A stretch of DNA of 64,000 bases from Coccinella septempunctata. Taxonomy: Eukaryota; Arthropoda; Insecta; Coleoptera; Coccinellidae. The stretch is taken from positions 35,244,001-35,308,000 of the forward strand of contig NC_058192.1 of NCBI RefSeq assembly GCF_907165205.1, read 5' to 3'. A program made the position numbers and the translations under genes. Positions 47,211-60,894 of this stretch are shown piece by piece. Numbering within the stretch: the first letter of the stretch is position 1; each line of letters begins with the position of its first letter. The notes below the pieces were generated by a model, which searched no databases, had not been told where the DNA came from, and saw nothing but the letters and a program-made list of their open reading frames with translations.

Positions 47211-47625
47211 CAGGGCGAGTCTTTGCTTTGTAAAAATATTTTACAGTAGATTATTAATGAGGTCCTAAGAAAAAAATATTTCATGTACAATATTTTTTAC
47301 GATTTAGCCCTGATAAAAAGATATAGGTAGATTTTAAAAGAATTGCATGCGATCAAAGTAGCCAATTTTTCGAATTTCACCTATAGTTTTTATTTATGAA
47401 TGACAAATTACTCGAAAACTATATTCCGAAATTCATTTCATTCGATAAAACCGATAGTGAGAACCTCGGTGAGAACTCAAAATAACATTTAATTATGTTT
47501 TTCAACAACCCCTATCTTTTAAACCGAGCCGATTTGGAAAAAATGGTAAGGGAAAAAAGTGTTTCCTTTGACCTCAAGAATCTACTGTAAAATATTTGTA
47601 CGAGACGAGTCAAAGACTCACTCTG
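47211..47625. mobile_element. MITE (CAGGGCGAGTC...GACTCACTCTG), copy 1
   Basis: 415 bp with inverted ends CAGGGYGAGTCTTTG..ACAAATATTTTACAGTAGATTCTTGAGGTC. It is flanked by TA. The same family is at 52925-53436. Confidence 0.7.
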
Positions 47626-47728
47626 TATATGCTTCCAGCTACTCAGTTTCCTACCCCGTAAAGCAAAAAAATTTTTTATATTGAAAACAGAAAAATAATA
47701 CAAGTTTATCACAACACAAAAACGAAAA

Positions 47729-48596
47729 TCTAATATATAAAATTCTCGTGTCATAGTTTTCGTTACCGTACTCCTCCGAAACGGCTTGACCGATTTTGAT
47801 GAAATTTTTTGTGCTTATCCGGTATCTATGAGAATCGGCCAACATCTATTTTTCATCCCCCTAAATGTTAGGGGTAGTCCACCCCTAAATTTTTTTTTGT
47901 ATTTTTTAGACAAAATTTTTAATTTCTATTTTTTTATGATACAACATACAAAAATACACACAATCCTCAATTTTCACCCTTCTACGATCAACCCTTATTT
48001 TTTAATAGCCATTTTAGTAATTTAATCATTAGGAAATTATTTTATATGGCAAAACAACGTTTGCCGGGTCAGCTATCTATGAGAATCGGCCAACATCTAT
48101 TTTTCATCCCCCTAGATGTTAGGGGTAGTCCACCCCTGAATTTTTTTTTGTATTTTCTAGACAAAATTTTTAATTTCTATTTTTTTATGATACAACATAT
48201 AAAGAACATACAATCCTCAATTTTCACCTTTCTACGATCAACCCTTATTTTTTAATAGCCATTTTAGTAATTTAATCATTAGGAAATTATTTATATGGCA
48301 AAACAACGTTTGTCGGGTCAGCTAGTATAATCTAATACATATATAAAATTCTCGTGTCATAGTTTTCGTTACCATACTCCTCCGAAACGGCTTGACCGAT
48401 TTTGATGAAATTTTTTGTGCTTATCCGGTATCTATGAGAATCGGCCAACATCTATTTTTCATCCCCCTAAATGTTAGGGGTAGTCCACCCCTAAAATTTT
48501 TTTTTATTTTTTAGACAAAATTTTTAATTTCTATTTTTTCATGATACAAAATGGAAATTATTTATATGGCAAAACAACGTTTGCCGGGTAGCTAGT
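47729..48596 (+). mobile_element. three tandem non-autonomous Helitrons
   Basis: Each unit has the insect Helitron signature TCTAAT..ATATAAAATTCTCGTGTC (5' TC end), an internal GGCTTGACCGATTTTGATGAAA, and the 3' hairpin GGCAAAACAACGTTTGCC followed by GGGTCAGCTAGT (CTRR end). Unit 1 is 47729-48075. Unit 2 is a 5'-shortened copy (48074-48326, ending CTAGT). Unit 3 is 48331-48596 with an internal deletion. There are no terminal inverted repeats or target duplications, as expected for Helitrons. Confidence 0.85.
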
Positions 48597-48600
48597 AATC

Positions 48601-49145
48601 TTAATATAATGGTTGTTCATTACACTGGGCCTGTTCCGATATTGCTGGTTTTACTGGCCCGCAATCGAATAACAATAGAACTCGAACGACTAGGCCAATA
48701 GGCATCGTCTCTGAAATACTGACAGTACTGTTCAGGAATATCGGAACAGACGGACTGTGGAATGAGAATAGGGCTTCAGGCGTTGCTAGAGAAGCTTCTT
48801 CATCCCCAAAATTTGAATGTCTGAAATATTTGGTTAGAGAGGAAGACTCTGCATTAACTATTTTTTTATGTTTGTAACTTGAAACATTTCTCCAAATACA
48901 ATGCTGAATTGACCCTTCGTACATTGGAAAATCAGGCTTTGTTTTTTTAGGGAATGGAAATTCTTTTAAAAGATCTTCCGTAAATTTGCACTTTATTTTT
49001 TTATTATCCATCTCAAATTTTCTTGAGAAAAAAACCTGAATTAAATTCAAGATTTTGACGGATATTTCGACGGACGTTTTCCAGTGACGGACTTCTTGGA
49101 CGATTGACGGACTGTCCGTCACAATGAGAGACATCTGGTCACCCA
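48601..49145 (-). pseudogene. fragment resembling a BED/hAT-type zinc-finger protein N-terminus
   Basis: On the minus strand a short open segment reads MDNKKIKCKFTEDLLKEFPF, then KHKKIVNAESSSLTKYF. This resembles the start of ZBED/hAT-like proteins (CKF..L..EFPF..KHK), but the first C-x2-C pair is not intact. A second, more decayed copy occurs at 52235-52800 (plus). It seems to be a captured gene fragment carried by the repeat. Function none expected. Confidence 0.35.
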
Positions 49146-49264
49146 AAGTTATGGATAATGCACGATGATACAGTATTGCATATCCATTAGTGGAAGTACA
49201 CAAACATAAAATTTCTGATTGTACAAATAAGATTCAGTCCTGAACACCCTACCAATGTTCAGAA

Positions 49265-50340
49265 ATTTATGGATGCTCGAAAATGATATATCCAGTTGTC
49301 GTACAGAAAAGTATAATTTCTAGGAACAGATATTTCGATACATTTCTGAATATCCAAAAGTTGTTCAATAACGTACGTATATGGATGTTCGACGGACGTC
49401 CCTTATTGAAAGTGCATTGGGCTTCCTATGGATATACAGGAATGTACAATTATGGAGAATTCTTGTTGATCCAAAAATGTACATCCACTGGACGTACATT
49501 AACGTACAATTGCTTATTGTAGAAATAAGATCCTGTCCTGTACATCTTACGAATGTTGAGAAATGAATAATTATTGATGCTCGAAAATGATACATCCATT
49601 TGTCGTACAGAAAAGTACACTTTCTGGAAACAGATATTTAGATCCAGATACGAACTTCCAATAGATGTACAATCATGAATAATTTACGTTGATCCAAAAA
49701 TGTACATTGTACATCAACGTACACTTTCTGATTGAACAAATAGGATCCAGTCCTGCACATCCTATGAATGTTTGTTGAGAAATATAGGTACAATTATGGA
49801 CCCTCGAAAATGATACATCCAGTTGTCGTACAGAAAAGTACAATCTCTGGAAGCAAATAATTGACATACAAATCTGAACATCCAAAAGATTCACGTTAAT
49901 CCAAAAATATTGCTGAATCACCATGCTGATTGTAGAAATAAGATACGGTCCTGTACATCCTACGAATGTTGAAAAATGAATAATTATGGATACTCTAAAA
50001 TGATACATCCAGTTGTCGTACGAAAAAGTACAATTTCTGGAAGCAGATATTCAGATCCAGATCCGAACTTCCAATAGATTTACAATCATGAATAATTTAC
50101 GTTGATCCAAAAATGTACGTTGAATGGACGTACACTAACGTGCAATTTACGATAGTACAATAAAGATCCAGATTTGTGTATCCAGAAGATGTCCAATAAG
50201 AAACGCATATAGATATTTGTCCAACATCCCTTATTTAAAGTACAATTGACACCCATAAAACGTCCATTTATTAACGTACAGTAAAGGTCCAGAAATGTAC
50301 ATCCATTGGACTTCCCTGTAAGGTCCGTGGATGTTTGTAC
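49265..50340. repeat. degenerate tandem array (TACATCCAGTTGTCGTACAG unit)
   Basis: The core TAYATCCAGTTGTCGTACAG with AAAAGTACAATTTCTGGAAGCAG recurs at about 49286, 49592, 49820 and 50005 (spacing 185-310 bp). Between the cores are frequent GTACATCCA / TGGATGTAC and GTTGATCCAAAAATGTACA motifs. It is a locally amplified satellite-like repeat; no coding function is seen. Confidence 0.55.
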
Positions 50341-51466
50341 TTCATTTGGATTAAAATGGACGTCCATTGGACGTCATATGCTGTATGGAAAGCTTGTTGG
50401 AAAGGCCATTTAATTTTGTGTAAATTTTGGGGATAATTGTGCTTTTTGAAAATTTGATGTTCAGGGTGTTTTACAAGATGTGAAATAAAAAAAACTCTCG
50501 GTAGGGACCCGCGCTATCAAAAAATCATTATAATTGAATCATCGTCATTGTCCAATGCTTATTTGTTGACATTTCCATGAAAATCTATAAAGGTGTTCAA
50601 GAGTTATGCCGACTAAAAGTTTTTGATGACATACTTACATAAAACATCTCTCGAATGAATATACTCAGGACATATTTCGAAAACTGATTCAGACTTCCCA
50701 AAATGTCCTGCATCTGCACTGAAAGCTCTTGCAATTATCCGTAAACCACCCTGTTTCCTTTCTACTTTCTTCGTTCGGTTCAGGTATATCAACCCATTTA
50801 TGCATGAGAGAGATGGTTTTTGAACATATAAAATGTTTAATTCCCAGGACATTCCTGCAGATGCAGTTGTAACATTAGGAAGTTGTATATTATGTGTCAA
50901 GGTAAGAATGAATATCCGATACGAGTGAATCATCATTATGGAATTTTTATGCTAACCGAGATACATATTAATATACTTTCCACGCCACGCTAAATATTGA
51001 ATCATTAATTGAAAAATGAAAATAACATTCCGAATACTCCAATGAATATGATAGATCATCAAAGATTTTATTCTCTATGTTTCCGAATGTATTTCCTAAT
51101 GTTCATTACGTAACAAGTGATGGTATGAAATTCAGTCAAATTGCTTTCGGAATCAGGTGCTGCAATATTTTATTATGTATCACATATCAAGTGATGGCAT
51201 GCTTACATGTTGTGATCAAACAATTCGAAACTAGAAGAGCTTTACTTTACAGCAGTCTTGGAGAAAATTCATTTAAACGATTTTGTTAATTTGGGAGAAG
51301 AAAAGTTGTTCTACTCTACCCTGATCTATGAGTTGAGCTGGTAAATTTGAAACCCATACTAAGGGAGTTCTATAAAATTTTCCATCTACCAATTCTAGGT
51401 GGTGGCCTTCTAGAATTTGAAACTTTTTCAGTAGTGTACTGTATTCAACTAGTCTAACCTAATCTA
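50341..51466. other. no recognisable feature
   Basis: AT-rich sequence. CAGGGTGTTTTACAAGATG at about 50461 looks like a lone MITE end. No gene identified. Confidence 0.3.
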
Positions 51467-53853
51467 CAGGTTGATTCAAAAATCTGTACCTACACAGCTT
51501 TCTGGGGGTGATAGTACATTGAAAAAAAGGTATAGTTTGATGAATAAACTCATGGCCTAAAATGCATATTAGGAAAGATATATACTTCCAAAGTTGATAA
51601 AATTAAAAAGAATTCTCCGCATAACTTCTAAACGGTATATTCCACCAGATTGAAATTTCGTGCATAATTGTATTTCTTAAAATACATATTTTTTATTACA
51701 TTTCTACATTTCTGATATTGTTATAACGGGTGTTTTTAGTGGGTGAATCGTGATTTTTTGCGACAACTTCTTTGGTTGTATTCGTTTTGATGAAAAAAAT
51801 TGAAGCATTCTATGGAGCGAAGAAAATTACATGAAGAAGGTACCTACTCTTATCCAAATAAAAAAATTGAATCGTTTTCGAGATATTTGAGTTTATGTAG
51901 TCACATGATGTTGTCATGAACATTGTTGTAGTTGATTTCTCGTGTGGTTTTTCTGCTTATTTTTTGCTATTTTCAACTGGGATTTTAAGAAATGGAAGGT
52001 TATTCGTTCTCTGAACAAACTGATAAGCTTTTGACGCTTGGCGAGTGCTTCGGAAATGCAAATGCTGCTGTAAGTTTTATGCAGAGATGCTTATATCATC
52101 GACAAAATTCAGAACAGAATTGTTCATGGCCTGCTAAAATATCGTCATCGATGAATCTTGCGATGAATGAATCTGCTGACATCATGTGACTACAAGAACT
52201 CCAATATCTCGAAAACGGTCCGATTTTTTGTATTTGGAGAAGATAGGGTGACCAGACGTCCGTCATTGTGACGGACAGTCCGCCAATAGTCCAAGAAGTC
52301 CGTCATTGGAAAACGTCCGTCAAAATGTCCGTAAAAATCTTGAATTTAATCTTTGACTTAATAATCAATGATTTAATTCACTATTTTTCGTACCTTAGCC
52401 GGAGTGTAAACGTCCCTAGATAAATCTCATAGTGGACGTCTTGGCGTTAAAAAGTAGATACTGTGAGAATTTGAACTTTGTAGTCTTCTCAATAATATTT
52501 AAGATCGATAATAAAAAAGGTGCAAATTTGCAGAAGATCTTTCAAAAAAATTTCCATTCCTTAAAACAACAAAACTTGATACTGCAGTCTAATGAACGAA
52601 GTGTTCGGGCCAATTCAGCGTTACATTTAGAGGAAGAAGAGATATCATACGGTATATTTGAAGTGACGAATAGAAAAAATGGTTAATGCAGCAGTGTCTT
52701 CATCCCTGACCAAATATTTCAAACATTCAAATTTTGGGGATGTAGAAGCTCCTCTAGCAACGAATGAAGCTCTGCTCTCATTCCACAGTGAGATGCAAAA
52801 CCATTGTATTAATATTATAATATTTTCGTTTTTATGTTGTGCTAAGCTTTTATCATTTCTCTGTTTTCAATAAATTATATTTTTCCTTACAATCACCATG
52901 GGGCTTAATGAACTGGAGCATATACAGGGTGAGTCTTTGACTCGTACGAATATTTTAGTAGTAGATTCTTGGGGTCAAAAGACACACTTTCTACACCTTC
53001 ACAATTTTTTTTCGAATAGGCTCGGTTCAAAAGATACAGGGTGTTGAAAAACCATAAAAAAATTTTGTTCTATTGAAGAGTTTTATCGAATGAAATGAAT
53101 TACATTCATTTGATTAATCTTTTTCGCACACAAGATATCACCCACGTCTTCCAGTTTTCTCATTATGACCATTACGTACCATACAAATACCGAAAATTCA
53201 AAAAACCCAACTCTTTGAACTGGGTACTTCGACCGAATGCAACAAGATCCACAGATGTGTAGTGTCACAGATTTAGCTAGTTATTCTGAGGGTAATTTTG
53301 TTTTTCAAAGGGTGGCACAGCTTATTATGAAACTTAAAATAGTCCTAATCGAAAGAAATTGAACAGGAAAGAAGTGTTTCGTTTGACCTCATGAATTTAC
53401 TGTTGAAATATTTTTACGATTCAAAGAGTCACCCTGTATATATAAATATACAACATTCACCAGGTCCGGCCTTCATTGAACTGGGCATAATCTGGTCAGC
53501 CTTGGAGAAGAGTACCTTTTTCATGTTTTCATGCTTCTATTTTTTTCAACAAAACGAATACAACGAAAGAAGTCCCAAAAAAATCATGATTCACCCTCTA
53601 AGAATACCCTTTCCAACAATATCAGACAGAAATGTAGAAGTGTAATAAAAATGTATTTCAACAACATACATTTATGCACGAAATTTCAACCGTTTAACAG
53701 TTATGCGGAGAAATTAATTTTATCAATTTTGGAAGGATATATCTACCTCAATATGCATTTTGGGCCAGGAATTTAATTATCAGACTATAGGTACTTATTT
53801 TTCAATATACTATCACCCCCAGAAAGCTCGGTGCACATTTTTGACTTACCCTG
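51467..53853. mobile_element. 2.4-kb TIR element with nested MITE
   Basis: Starts CAGGTTGATTCAAAAATCTGTACC and ends GTGCACATTTTTGACTTACCCTG, flanked by TA. The first and last approximately 350 bp are long inverted repeats (shared CTTTCTGGGGGTGATAGTA, GCATAACT..TAAACGG, TTTCGTGCATAA). Between them lie the BED-like fragment (52235-52800) and a nested MITE (52925-53436). No transposase, so non-autonomous. A partial copy is at 47167-49145. Confidence 0.65.
52925..53436. mobile_element. MITE (CAGGGTGAGTC...GAGTCACCCTG), copy 2
   Basis: 512 bp, same family as 47211-47625, with TA on both sides. It is nested in the larger TIR element at the same relative site as in copy 1. Confidence 0.7.
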
Positions 53854-54720
53854 TATATACCAAAACTGAGCGTCATTGGGAAATGACCATGGAGTTGTGA
53901 AAATGGACTATGTAAAACGCCATCTCATGGCACGTCCATCTTCGATTTGGTTTTTTCGTGGCTCACTAAATTTTACTGTCCGAGCTCCTTCATTTGATAC
54001 CTTAATTGAAGCAGTTATGAGAAAAGACTGATCAAGTCACCATATACTGTGTTCAACTAACCGAGTCTTTTCATCACACGAAGATAATTGTACTGTCACC
54101 GAATCTGAAGATTTGCCACACGTTTCAGGCAATCGGTAGAAATCAAATGTAGTTGAAAAAGTGGTTGCAAATGTTGAGCGGACAGTCACGTATTTACAGA
54201 GCATGTGTAATAGAGGCTCGTTTTGAAAGTTATGTATAATGATATAGAGGGTGTTGTTTCGACACGGAGCCTACATAATTATTTTTTCGAAGCCGGACAT
54301 GCGATGAGTAATTTTTGGAATTCGTTATCTCGGAAACTAATTGATTTGAAATAAGATAAGCTTAATCAATACCAATCAGAATTGTAACGAAAATTTAAAT
54401 ATTCAATAACAAAAAGGTGCCTGAGGCCGTTGAAGAAAGGAATTTTGTTTGGTTAGGACTTTAAAGTAAATAATTCATTCTCAATTTTTTTCATAGTAGG
54501 AGAAATTTCGTATCCTACTATTTTCTACTGAGTTTATTACTTCAGGACATGGGCAATCAACATCAAACAACTTTTTGAGGCAAGGTCTTGGAACTAGACA
54601 TTGCATGCAAAAATTGATATAAAAGTTAAACAACAATGAGTATATTAAGTTTGATGTAACCAAAGCTTTCTCAAACTAATATATGGTAGAATGAACCGAT
54701 ATGTGAGCGATTCTGATCTT
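53854..54720. other. no gene; one MITE end
   Basis: At 54243-54310, AGGGTGTTGTTTCGACACGGAGCCTAC matches the right end of the MITE at 42466-42729. The rest is unrecognised. Confidence 0.35.
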
Positions 54721-55209
54721 TCAACGTCTCAGGTGGGTTGGGTATCTGCCGTGCAAGGCCTTGGCACTCCACTCCTGAATACGCTCCTCTACAGAGCGCT
54801 GGGGAAGTTGGTACCCCGGTTCTGCAAGCTTTAATGCAGAGACTCCATCATCAGCTTCACGGATCGCTTTAAAGAGAGGTGAGTTGTTCTTCAGGAAGTG
54901 TTGTCTCAGATCACTGACAATTTTTGCATGAGCTTCCTCTAAGATTGTTAGTCCTCTTCCCCCCTGATGTCGTGAAAGATATAGTCTGATAGTAGAGGAG
55001 TGAGGATGGTGAACTCCATACTTAGTCAGCACGGATCTGATCTCTCTATCCAGTGCGCGGAGTTCAGTTGTTGACCAGGTGAGGACCCCAAAAGAGCAGG
55101 TCACACTCGGGATCGCCCAGATATTGATGGCAGTGAAGAGGGACTTTGAGTTCAGTTTCGCCTTCAGCAGTAGCGCAACCCTAGCCAGGAGCTCCTCTTT
55201 AAAGGACTG

Positions 55210-55214
<5 letters not shown>
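54721..55214 (-). pseudogene. R4/Dong-like LINE fragment, copy c
   Basis: Minus strand from the (TA)n edge: KQSFKEELLARVALLLKAKL, NIWAIPSVTCSFGVLTWS, LTKYGVHHPHSSTIRLYLSR, HQGGRGLTILEEA, EEWSAKALHGRYPTHL. It corresponds to about 40335-40815 of copy a. It is truncated at both ends; the 5' cut abuts (TA)n (55215-55290). Confidence 0.85.

Positions 55215-55290
<76 letters not shown>
55215..55290. repeat. (TA)n microsatellite
   Basis: About 76 bp of (TA)n between R4-like copy c and the Penelope element. Confidence 0.95.
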
Positions 55291-55294
<4 letters not shown>

Positions 55295-55320
55295 TCAAAA
55301 TTCACTCCAAACTATAATGA

Positions 55321-56200
55321 TGTAATCTGACTAACGGGATTGTTGGAAATGAAAGGGCTGATTCTGAATACTACATTTATTCTTAGTCGACGTTTCGGAT
55401 CTTTACAGATCCTTCATCAGGACTCTAAAAACAAAATTACGAAGTCACATTAACATTCATTGGTTGATTGAAATGGGCACACATTACCGAATAGTTGAGT
55501 TTCTCTGAAGCAGTTGGAAAGACGTACATCAAAAGGCACTCAAGAAGTTCTCCGAGATGAACAATGCATACACAACAATACTTAAATTTATCTTCAAAAA
55601 ACTTTTTTTCCATCTAACAAACTCATCCATCAAACAATTTCCTTAGAAAAATAGGTTTTAACAATTCTAGATTTTTTTTGACATATCTGACATATCCAAT
55701 TGAAACCATAGAACAAACACAAAATGACAAACTACACAGAAACAAATCATCCATTGGTCTCACCATGATTATACGACAAAATATAACTATAAATATTGCT
55801 TATCCCTTCAATGTCTCTTCTCGAATTCATTGTTTCTTTTAATTTTTTAATATGATACATTTCCAAAAATGTTCTCTTGTACAAATTCATCTCCACATCC
55901 AGTACCTCTGCTAGGTCCCATCCCATGACATGGTCTGTCTTTCGGCAATGTTCTGCAAGAGCACAAACCTTCTTTGGATTTTTTATATCACTCCTATGTT
56001 GAATAATTCTCTTCTTAAGTTGTTGTTTAGTTTGACCGATGTACTTTAGGTCACATCCTAGGCAGGGAATTTTATACACCACTCCTGTCATCTTTGTAGT
56101 TTCTACTTTATCCTTCACCTTTGAAAAAAGTTTTTTTATACCAAACTGATTTTTCACTGAAATCTTAATTCTTTCACTTCTTAAAATATTAATAATTCTT
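55321..56200 (-). repeat. inverted copy of the Penelope 3' end
   Basis: It matches 57982-58861 in reverse, including the last 136 codons of the ORF (GIY-YIG domain, 56157-55747), the 3' UTR and a hammerhead ribozyme. The minus-strand ORF 55747-56157 is therefore a fragment, not an independent gene. Confidence 0.92.
55385..55424 (-). ncRNA. hammerhead ribozyme in the inverted arm
   Basis: Minus strand: AGTC, CTGATGA, stem II GGATC/GATCC, GAAA, CGTC, GACT. Stem I AGTC/GACT pairs perfectly. It is the mirror copy of 58758-58797. Confidence 0.8.
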
Positions 56201-56215
56201 TCTTTGGAAATTAGG

Positions 56216-58435
56216 ATGACTAATAGATTAGTAGATAACTTGGAGAGAGAGCTTTCGAGTCTGTGGCAAAGACTGGAGAGGTCTCTACCAGAACATATTT
56301 TGATTGACTTTAAAAGGAATCAAATGATTCGATATAACAGAGCTTTCAACAAAATTAAAATTAACAACTTGAATAAAATCAATAAATTAAAAGAAAAGTT
56401 TGTACAGGCAGCTAAGTGTCAACCACGGTGGTTCAAGAATGTTAGCACGGTCCAGATCCCAGAGAGAGTGTCAAGTTTTCTAGCGTTGGGCCCTAAGTTT
56501 GGCATAGATATTCCTAAATATGAGGTTCCCATTCAGAAACTCCTTGCAGATGTGGAGTATGTCATCCAGTGTAGAAAGGAGTCTGGTGAGGAGGAGAAGA
56601 ATATTTTAAGATCTCTGTCTGCAAATGTGATAACTAACTACCTCAGAAGTTCAAAAACCGTAAGTAACCCTTTCCAGAAGGAATTTGTCAATTGTAAGAG
56701 GTTTTTAAAAGAACACCCAGAACTACTAGTTCTTCAATCTGACAAGGGTAATGTGACAGTTATGATAGATAAGGAACAATATTTGAGGTTAGCTTATGAG
56801 TTACTCAATGACGAACGCTATTATAAAGTACTGCAGAGAGATCCAACATTGACATTTCAGAATAAGTCCAATGATATAATTAAGAATTTAGTCCATAATA
56901 ATTATATAACCCCAGAACAAGGAAAGAAACTTTACAATTATAACAGTGTGCCTGCTAGATTCTATGGCCTACCCAAGGTACATAAACCTACTCTCGCTTT
57001 GAGGCCCATAGTCTCCTGTATCAATACCCCGACGTCGGAACTTTCTTCTTTCATTGCATCAGTTCTTAGCCAAACAGTAGATTATGATAATGACAGATAC
57101 CTGGTGAAAGATAGTTTTGAATTTGCTGCACAAATTAATAATACACAACTACCACAAGATTACGTACTGATTAGTCTTGATGTGACATCATTGTTTAGCA
57201 ATATACCAGTAGATCTAGCGGTGGAGGCGATAGAGTATTATTGGGGTTTAATTGAACCACACACTTCAATTCCAAAAGAAAGATTTATCACCATAGTGAG
57301 ATTTCTGTTTGGCTCTAATTATTTCATGTTTGATGGTAAAATTTTCAGCCAGATATTTGGGTCTCCAATGGGTTCACCAGCTATACCCATTATAGCCAAG
57401 TTGGTAATGGATTACTTACTGGATAAAATATTGCAGACCATCCCCTTTGAGATTCTATTAATTAAAAAATATGTTGATGACATTTTTTGTGCTGTACCTC
57501 ATGACAAAACTAATATTGTGTTGGATATCTTCAACAGTCAAAGTGAATTTATTAAATTCACTCTGGAGGAGGAGACAGATAATGCTGTTCCTTTTTTAGA
57601 CACCAGGGTTATAAGAACTGAAGAAAATATACTAAAGGTAGACTGGTACAGGAAAAGTATCAGTTCAGGGAGGTATATTAATTATCTGTCAAACCACCCA
57701 ATTAAACAAAAGATAAATATGATCTTGGGCATGAAGAGAAGGATTCAAACTATATCTCACCCTTCTTTTTTGATGAAGAATTTAAAGATTTTGCATGAAA
57801 TCTTACAACAAAATGGATACCCGAAGACCTTGACAAGCAGATTACTGTTCAATACGGTGGGTGTGGATGTTCTGGCTGAAGGTGGTGAGGTGATGGATGG
57901 TGGACCTAATGAATTGTCAAGGATTACTAATAATGACCAGATTTCTTTTACATCTTTACCTCAAATACCAGAAGTGACAAAAAGAATTATTAATATTTTA
58001 AGAAGTGAAAGAATTAAGATTTCAGTGAAAAATCAGTTTGGTATAAAAAAACTTTTTTCAAAGGTGAAGGATAAAGTAGAAACTACAAAGATGACAGGAG
58101 TGGTGTATAAAATTCCCTGCCTAGGATGTGACCTAAAGTACATCGGTCAAACTAAACAACAACTTAAGAAGAGAATTATTCAACATAGGAGTGATATAAA
58201 AAATCCAAAGAAGGTTTGTGCTCTTGCAGAACATTGCCGAAAGACAGACCATGTCATGGGATGGGACCTAGCAGAGGTACTGGATGTGGAGATGAATTTG
58301 TACAAGAGAACATTTTTGGAAATGTATCATATTAAAAAATTAAAAGAAACAATGAATTCGAGAAGAGACATTGAAGGGATAAGCAATATTTATAGTTATA
58401 TTTTGTCGTATAATCATGGTGAGACCAATGGATGA
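56216..58435 (+). CDS. Penelope-like RT/GIY-YIG endonuclease polyprotein
   Basis: 739 codons without interruption, close to the usual size for a Penelope ORF. I take ATG 56216 (MTNRLVDNLERELSSLWQRL); the upstream TTG is not needed. N-terminal helical region (residues 1-170), ELLVLQSDKGNVTVMIDK, PARFYGLPKVHKPTLALRPI, RT A-box LISLDVTSLFSNIPVDLA, GSPMGSPAIPIIAKLVMD, catalytic LIKKYVDDIFCAVPHD (about residue 420), VPFLDTRVI. A C-terminal GIY-YIG domain with VVYKIPCLGCDLKYIGQTKQ and a zinc-like C-x4-C and H/C cluster (CALAEHCRKTDH) follows. The start of the ORF lies exactly at the inverted-tail junction, so a few N-terminal residues may be lost. Confidence 0.92.
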   Translation: MTNRLVDNLERELSSLWQRLERSLPEHILIDFKRNQMIRYNRAFNKIKINNLNKINKLKEKFVQAAKCQPRWFKNVSTVQIPERVSSFLALGPKFGIDIPKYEVPIQKLLADVEYVIQCRKESGEEEKNILRSLSANVITNYLRSSKTVSNPFQKEFVNCKRFLKEHPELLVLQSDKGNVTVMIDKEQYLRLAYELLNDERYYKVLQRDPTLTFQNKSNDIIKNLVHNNYITPEQGKKLYNYNSVPARFYGLPKVHKPTLALRPIVSCINTPTSELSSFIASVLSQTVDYDNDRYLVKDSFEFAAQINNTQLPQDYVLISLDVTSLFSNIPVDLAVEAIEYYWGLIEPHTSIPKERFITIVRFLFGSNYFMFDGKIFSQIFGSPMGSPAIPIIAKLVMDYLLDKILQTIPFEILLIKKYVDDIFCAVPHDKTNIVLDIFNSQSEFIKFTLEEETDNAVPFLDTRVIRTEENILKVDWYRKSISSGRYINYLSNHPIKQKINMILGMKRRIQTISHPSFLMKNLKILHEILQQNGYPKTLTSRLLFNTVGVDVLAEGGEVMDGGPNELSRITNNDQISFTSLPQIPEVTKRIINILRSERIKISVKNQFGIKKLFSKVKDKVETTKMTGVVYKIPCLGCDLKYIGQTKQQLKKRIIQHRSDIKNPKKVCALAEHCRKTDHVMGWDLAEVLDVEMNLYKRTFLEMYHIKKLKETMNSRRDIEGISNIYSYILSYNHGETNG

Positions 58436-58757
58436 TTTGTTTCTGTGTAGTTTGTCATTTTGTGTTTGTTCTATGGTTTCAATTGGATATGTCAGATATG
58501 TCAAAAAAAATCTAGAATTGTTAAAACCTATTTTTCTAAGGAAATTGTTTGATGGATGAGTTTGTTAGATGGAAAAAAAGTTTTTTGAAGATAAATTTAA
58601 GTATTGTTGTGTATGCATTGTTCATCTCGGAGAACTTCTTGAGTGCCTTTTGATGTACGTCTTTCCAACTGCTTCAGAGAAACTCAACTATTCGGTAATG
58701 TGTGCCCATTTCAATCAACCAATGAATGTTAATGTGACTTCGTAATTTTGTTTTTAG

Positions 58758-58797
58758 AGTCCTGATGAAGGATCTGTAAAGATCCGAAACGTCGACT
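58758..58797 (+). ncRNA. hammerhead ribozyme in the Penelope 3' tail
   Basis: AGTC, CTGATGA, GGATC-TGTAAA-GATCC, GAAA, CGTC, GACT. The canonical core, perfect stem I and ACGT helix III palindrome match the minimal hammerheads of Penelope elements. Cleavage would follow GUC. It lies about 320 bp after the ORF stop. Confidence 0.85.
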
Positions 58798-58858
58798 AAG
58801 AATAAATGTAGTATTCAGAATCAGCCCTTTCATTTCCAACAATCCCGTTAGTCAGATT

Positions 58859-60894
<2,036 letters not shown>

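Larger units (their letters stand above)
47167..49145 (-). mobile_element. partial copy of the 51467-53853 element, split by Helitrons
   Basis: Three blocks match the 2.4-kb element at 51467-53853 in inverse orientation: the MITE with both its flanks (47167-47728) and the BED-like segment (48601-49145). Between them sit the three Helitrons. Shared flanks such as GGACCTGGTGAATGT and CTGGAAGCATATA show that the MITE was already at the same site before both copies spread. Confidence 0.6.

Noticed and set aside
47500..48600. Direct repeats considered as a CRISPR array
   Set aside because: The units are Helitron copies of about 250-350 bp with Helitron ends; the genome is eukaryotic.
55747..56157. 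Independent GIY-YIG gene on the minus strand
   Set aside because: It is identical to the C-terminus of the ORF at 56216-58435 and part of the inverted tail.
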